From positions 1-23,097 of the forward strand of contig CAZDJK010000030.1 of the NCBI GenBank assembly GCA_964505725.1: DNA of 23,097 nt. Direction: 5' to 3'. The notes beneath the pieces are model-generated. The model made no database searches and was not told where the DNA came from. It saw nothing but the letters and a program-made list of their open reading frames with translations. Position numbers and translations under genes: made by a program. How positions within the stretch are numbered: position 1 is the stretch's first letter; each line of letters starts with the position of its first letter. The stretch comes from CAVRJC01 sp964505725. Lineage in GTDB: Bacteria > Actinomycetota > Acidimicrobiia > IMCC26256 > DASPTH01. Shown one piece after another: positions 22,404-23,097 of the stretch.

Positions 22404-23097
22404 CTACCGGGCGTCGGCGCGGCGCCCGGCAGGAAGGTGCAACAGCAGCCGCTCGAGCAGCAGGGTCTCGTTGGGGTTGTGCTCCATCAGGGCCTGGCGC
22501 GCCGCACGGCAGGCGTCGAGGGCCCGGCTGCACGCCCGCGGGTCGAGCACGAGACGCGGCCCGCTCGTGAGCGGCCGCGAGTTGGGGGCGAGCACGTCGC
22601 GGTAGACGGCCTCGAGCGCGGTGATCCCCTCCACGATCGCCTCGGTGCGGAAGTAGCGGTGGGTCCGCCGGTGACGGTCGGCGAGCCGGCGGAGCTGGGC
22701 GCGCCGGGTGCGATCGGCGAAGCCCGCCGCCTCGAGCTCGGCCTCGAGCCGGATGGTCTCCTCCGCCTGTGCGGCTTCGAGCTCTGCCGTCGCCTCGCGC
22801 AGTGCCTCTTGGATCGCGTCGATCTGCTCGGCCACGCTCGCGCCCGTGCCGTCGAGCGTAGCCGCGGCCGCGATGCACGCGTCGCGCACGGGAACGAGCC
22901 GGGCATCGGGCACGCGCTCGCGGTAGGCGAAATCGACCCGCTGGCAACGCGAGCGGATCGTCGCGAGGAGCTGGTCGGCGCCCGCGGTCACGAGCACGAG
23001 CACGGCGGTCGGCGGCGGTTCCTCCAGCGTCTTGAGGAGCTTGTTCGCCGCCGTGTCGTTCAAACGTTCGGCGTCGAACACGAGGATCACCTTGCGC
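22404..23097 (-). CDS. holB: DNA polymerase III delta-prime subunit, C-terminal part (N-terminus beyond window)
   Basis: The frame is open to the window edge, so the protein starts outside; the visible 230 residues are its C-terminal part. KVILVFDAERLNDTAANKLLKTLEEPP near the edge spans the Walker B-like/sensor area of clamp-loader subunits, followed by LLATIRSRCQRVDF, the SRC motif that supplies the arginine finger. An Ala/Glu-rich helical region and a C-terminal collar domain complete it. In the clamp loader, delta-prime helps load the sliding clamp during replication. The apparent start at 23090 is an internal GTG. Codons before it (R, K) fit the family, supporting continuation upstream. 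Confidence 0.9.
   Translation of the reverse strand, partial: RKVILVFDAERLNDTAANKLLKTLEEPPPTAVLVLVTAGADQLLATIRSRCQRVDFAYRERVPDARLVPVRDACIAAAATLDGTGASVAEQIDAIQEALREATAELEAAQAEETIRLEAELEAAGFADRTRRAQLRRLADRHRRTHRYFRTEAIVEGITALEAVYRDVLAPNSRPLTSGPRLVLDPRACSRALDACRAARQALMEHNPNETLLLERLLLHLPAGRRADAR

Noticed and set aside
1..23097. CRISPR arrays, insertion sequences, rRNA, phage genes
   Set aside because: No spaced direct repeats, transposase motifs, rRNA segments or phage structural genes were seen.

Overview
This is a GC-rich window (one hand-counted 60-base line at 3181-3240 has 45 G+C). It is densely packed, with frequent GTG starts and 4-base ATGA/GTGA gene overlaps. An F420-type luciferase-like oxidoreductase, a DUF1918 protein, an ADH-A-like alcohol dehydrogenase, universal stress proteins (USPs) and a fused APH-like/AAA kinase of the Rv2004c type all point to Actinomycetota. 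A less-studied lineage such as Acidimicrobiia is plausible but not provable from this window.

Left part (1-7115): the 3' part of a branched-chain amino-acid-type ABC substrate-binding protein; two hairpins, including a 22-bp inverted repeat; a luciferase-like oxidoreductase divergent from a COQ4-like putative metalloprotein; a secreted double-cupredoxin protein; a relic of an ABC-transporter ATPase C-terminus; a lower-GC gene fusing an alpha/beta-hydrolase fold that lacks its nucleophile serine to a class III nucleotide cyclase; tRNA-Thr(CGT); and an SRPBCC-like protein.

Middle and right part (7176-21455): a stress or dormancy island. It holds an M50 site-2 protease with CBS domains, a small repeat protein, three USPs, DUF1918, an adenosine-specific-kinase family protein, a GNAT/ADP-forming acyl-CoA synthetase fusion, an alcohol dehydrogenase, a PiT phosphate transporter with its PhoU-like partner, the APH/AAA kinase with a coiled-coil partner, an Hrp1-like CBS protein, a membrane-anchored rusticyanin/sulfocyanin-like cupredoxin and two small Cys-rich proteins. 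The USP, M50-CBS, Hrp1-like CBS and Rv2004c-like families are the ones found in the Mycobacterium tuberculosis DosR (hypoxia/dormancy) regulon.

The main discovery is that nine promoters in this island carry a shared 16-base element, G[G/T]GAC[C/T]-N5-C[C/T]CT[G/A/T], resembling a DosR box. In eight of the nine it lies 23 or 24 bases upstream of a -10 hexamer of form NANNNT. At five genes the geometry puts the predicted transcription start at or within about two bases of the start codon, and these genes lack a well-placed Shine-Dalgarno sequence. The other four transcription units have longer leaders, three with a clear Shine-Dalgarno and one with only a weak G run. This looks like a DosR-type regulon that also includes a possible energy-conserving operon (alcohol dehydrogenase plus ADP-forming acyl-CoA synthetase) and a copper electron carrier. 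No regulator or sensor kinase is encoded in the window.

Right end (21654-23097): a SAM-dependent methyltransferase and, convergent to it, the C-terminal part of DNA polymerase III delta-prime (holB), which runs off the window edge.
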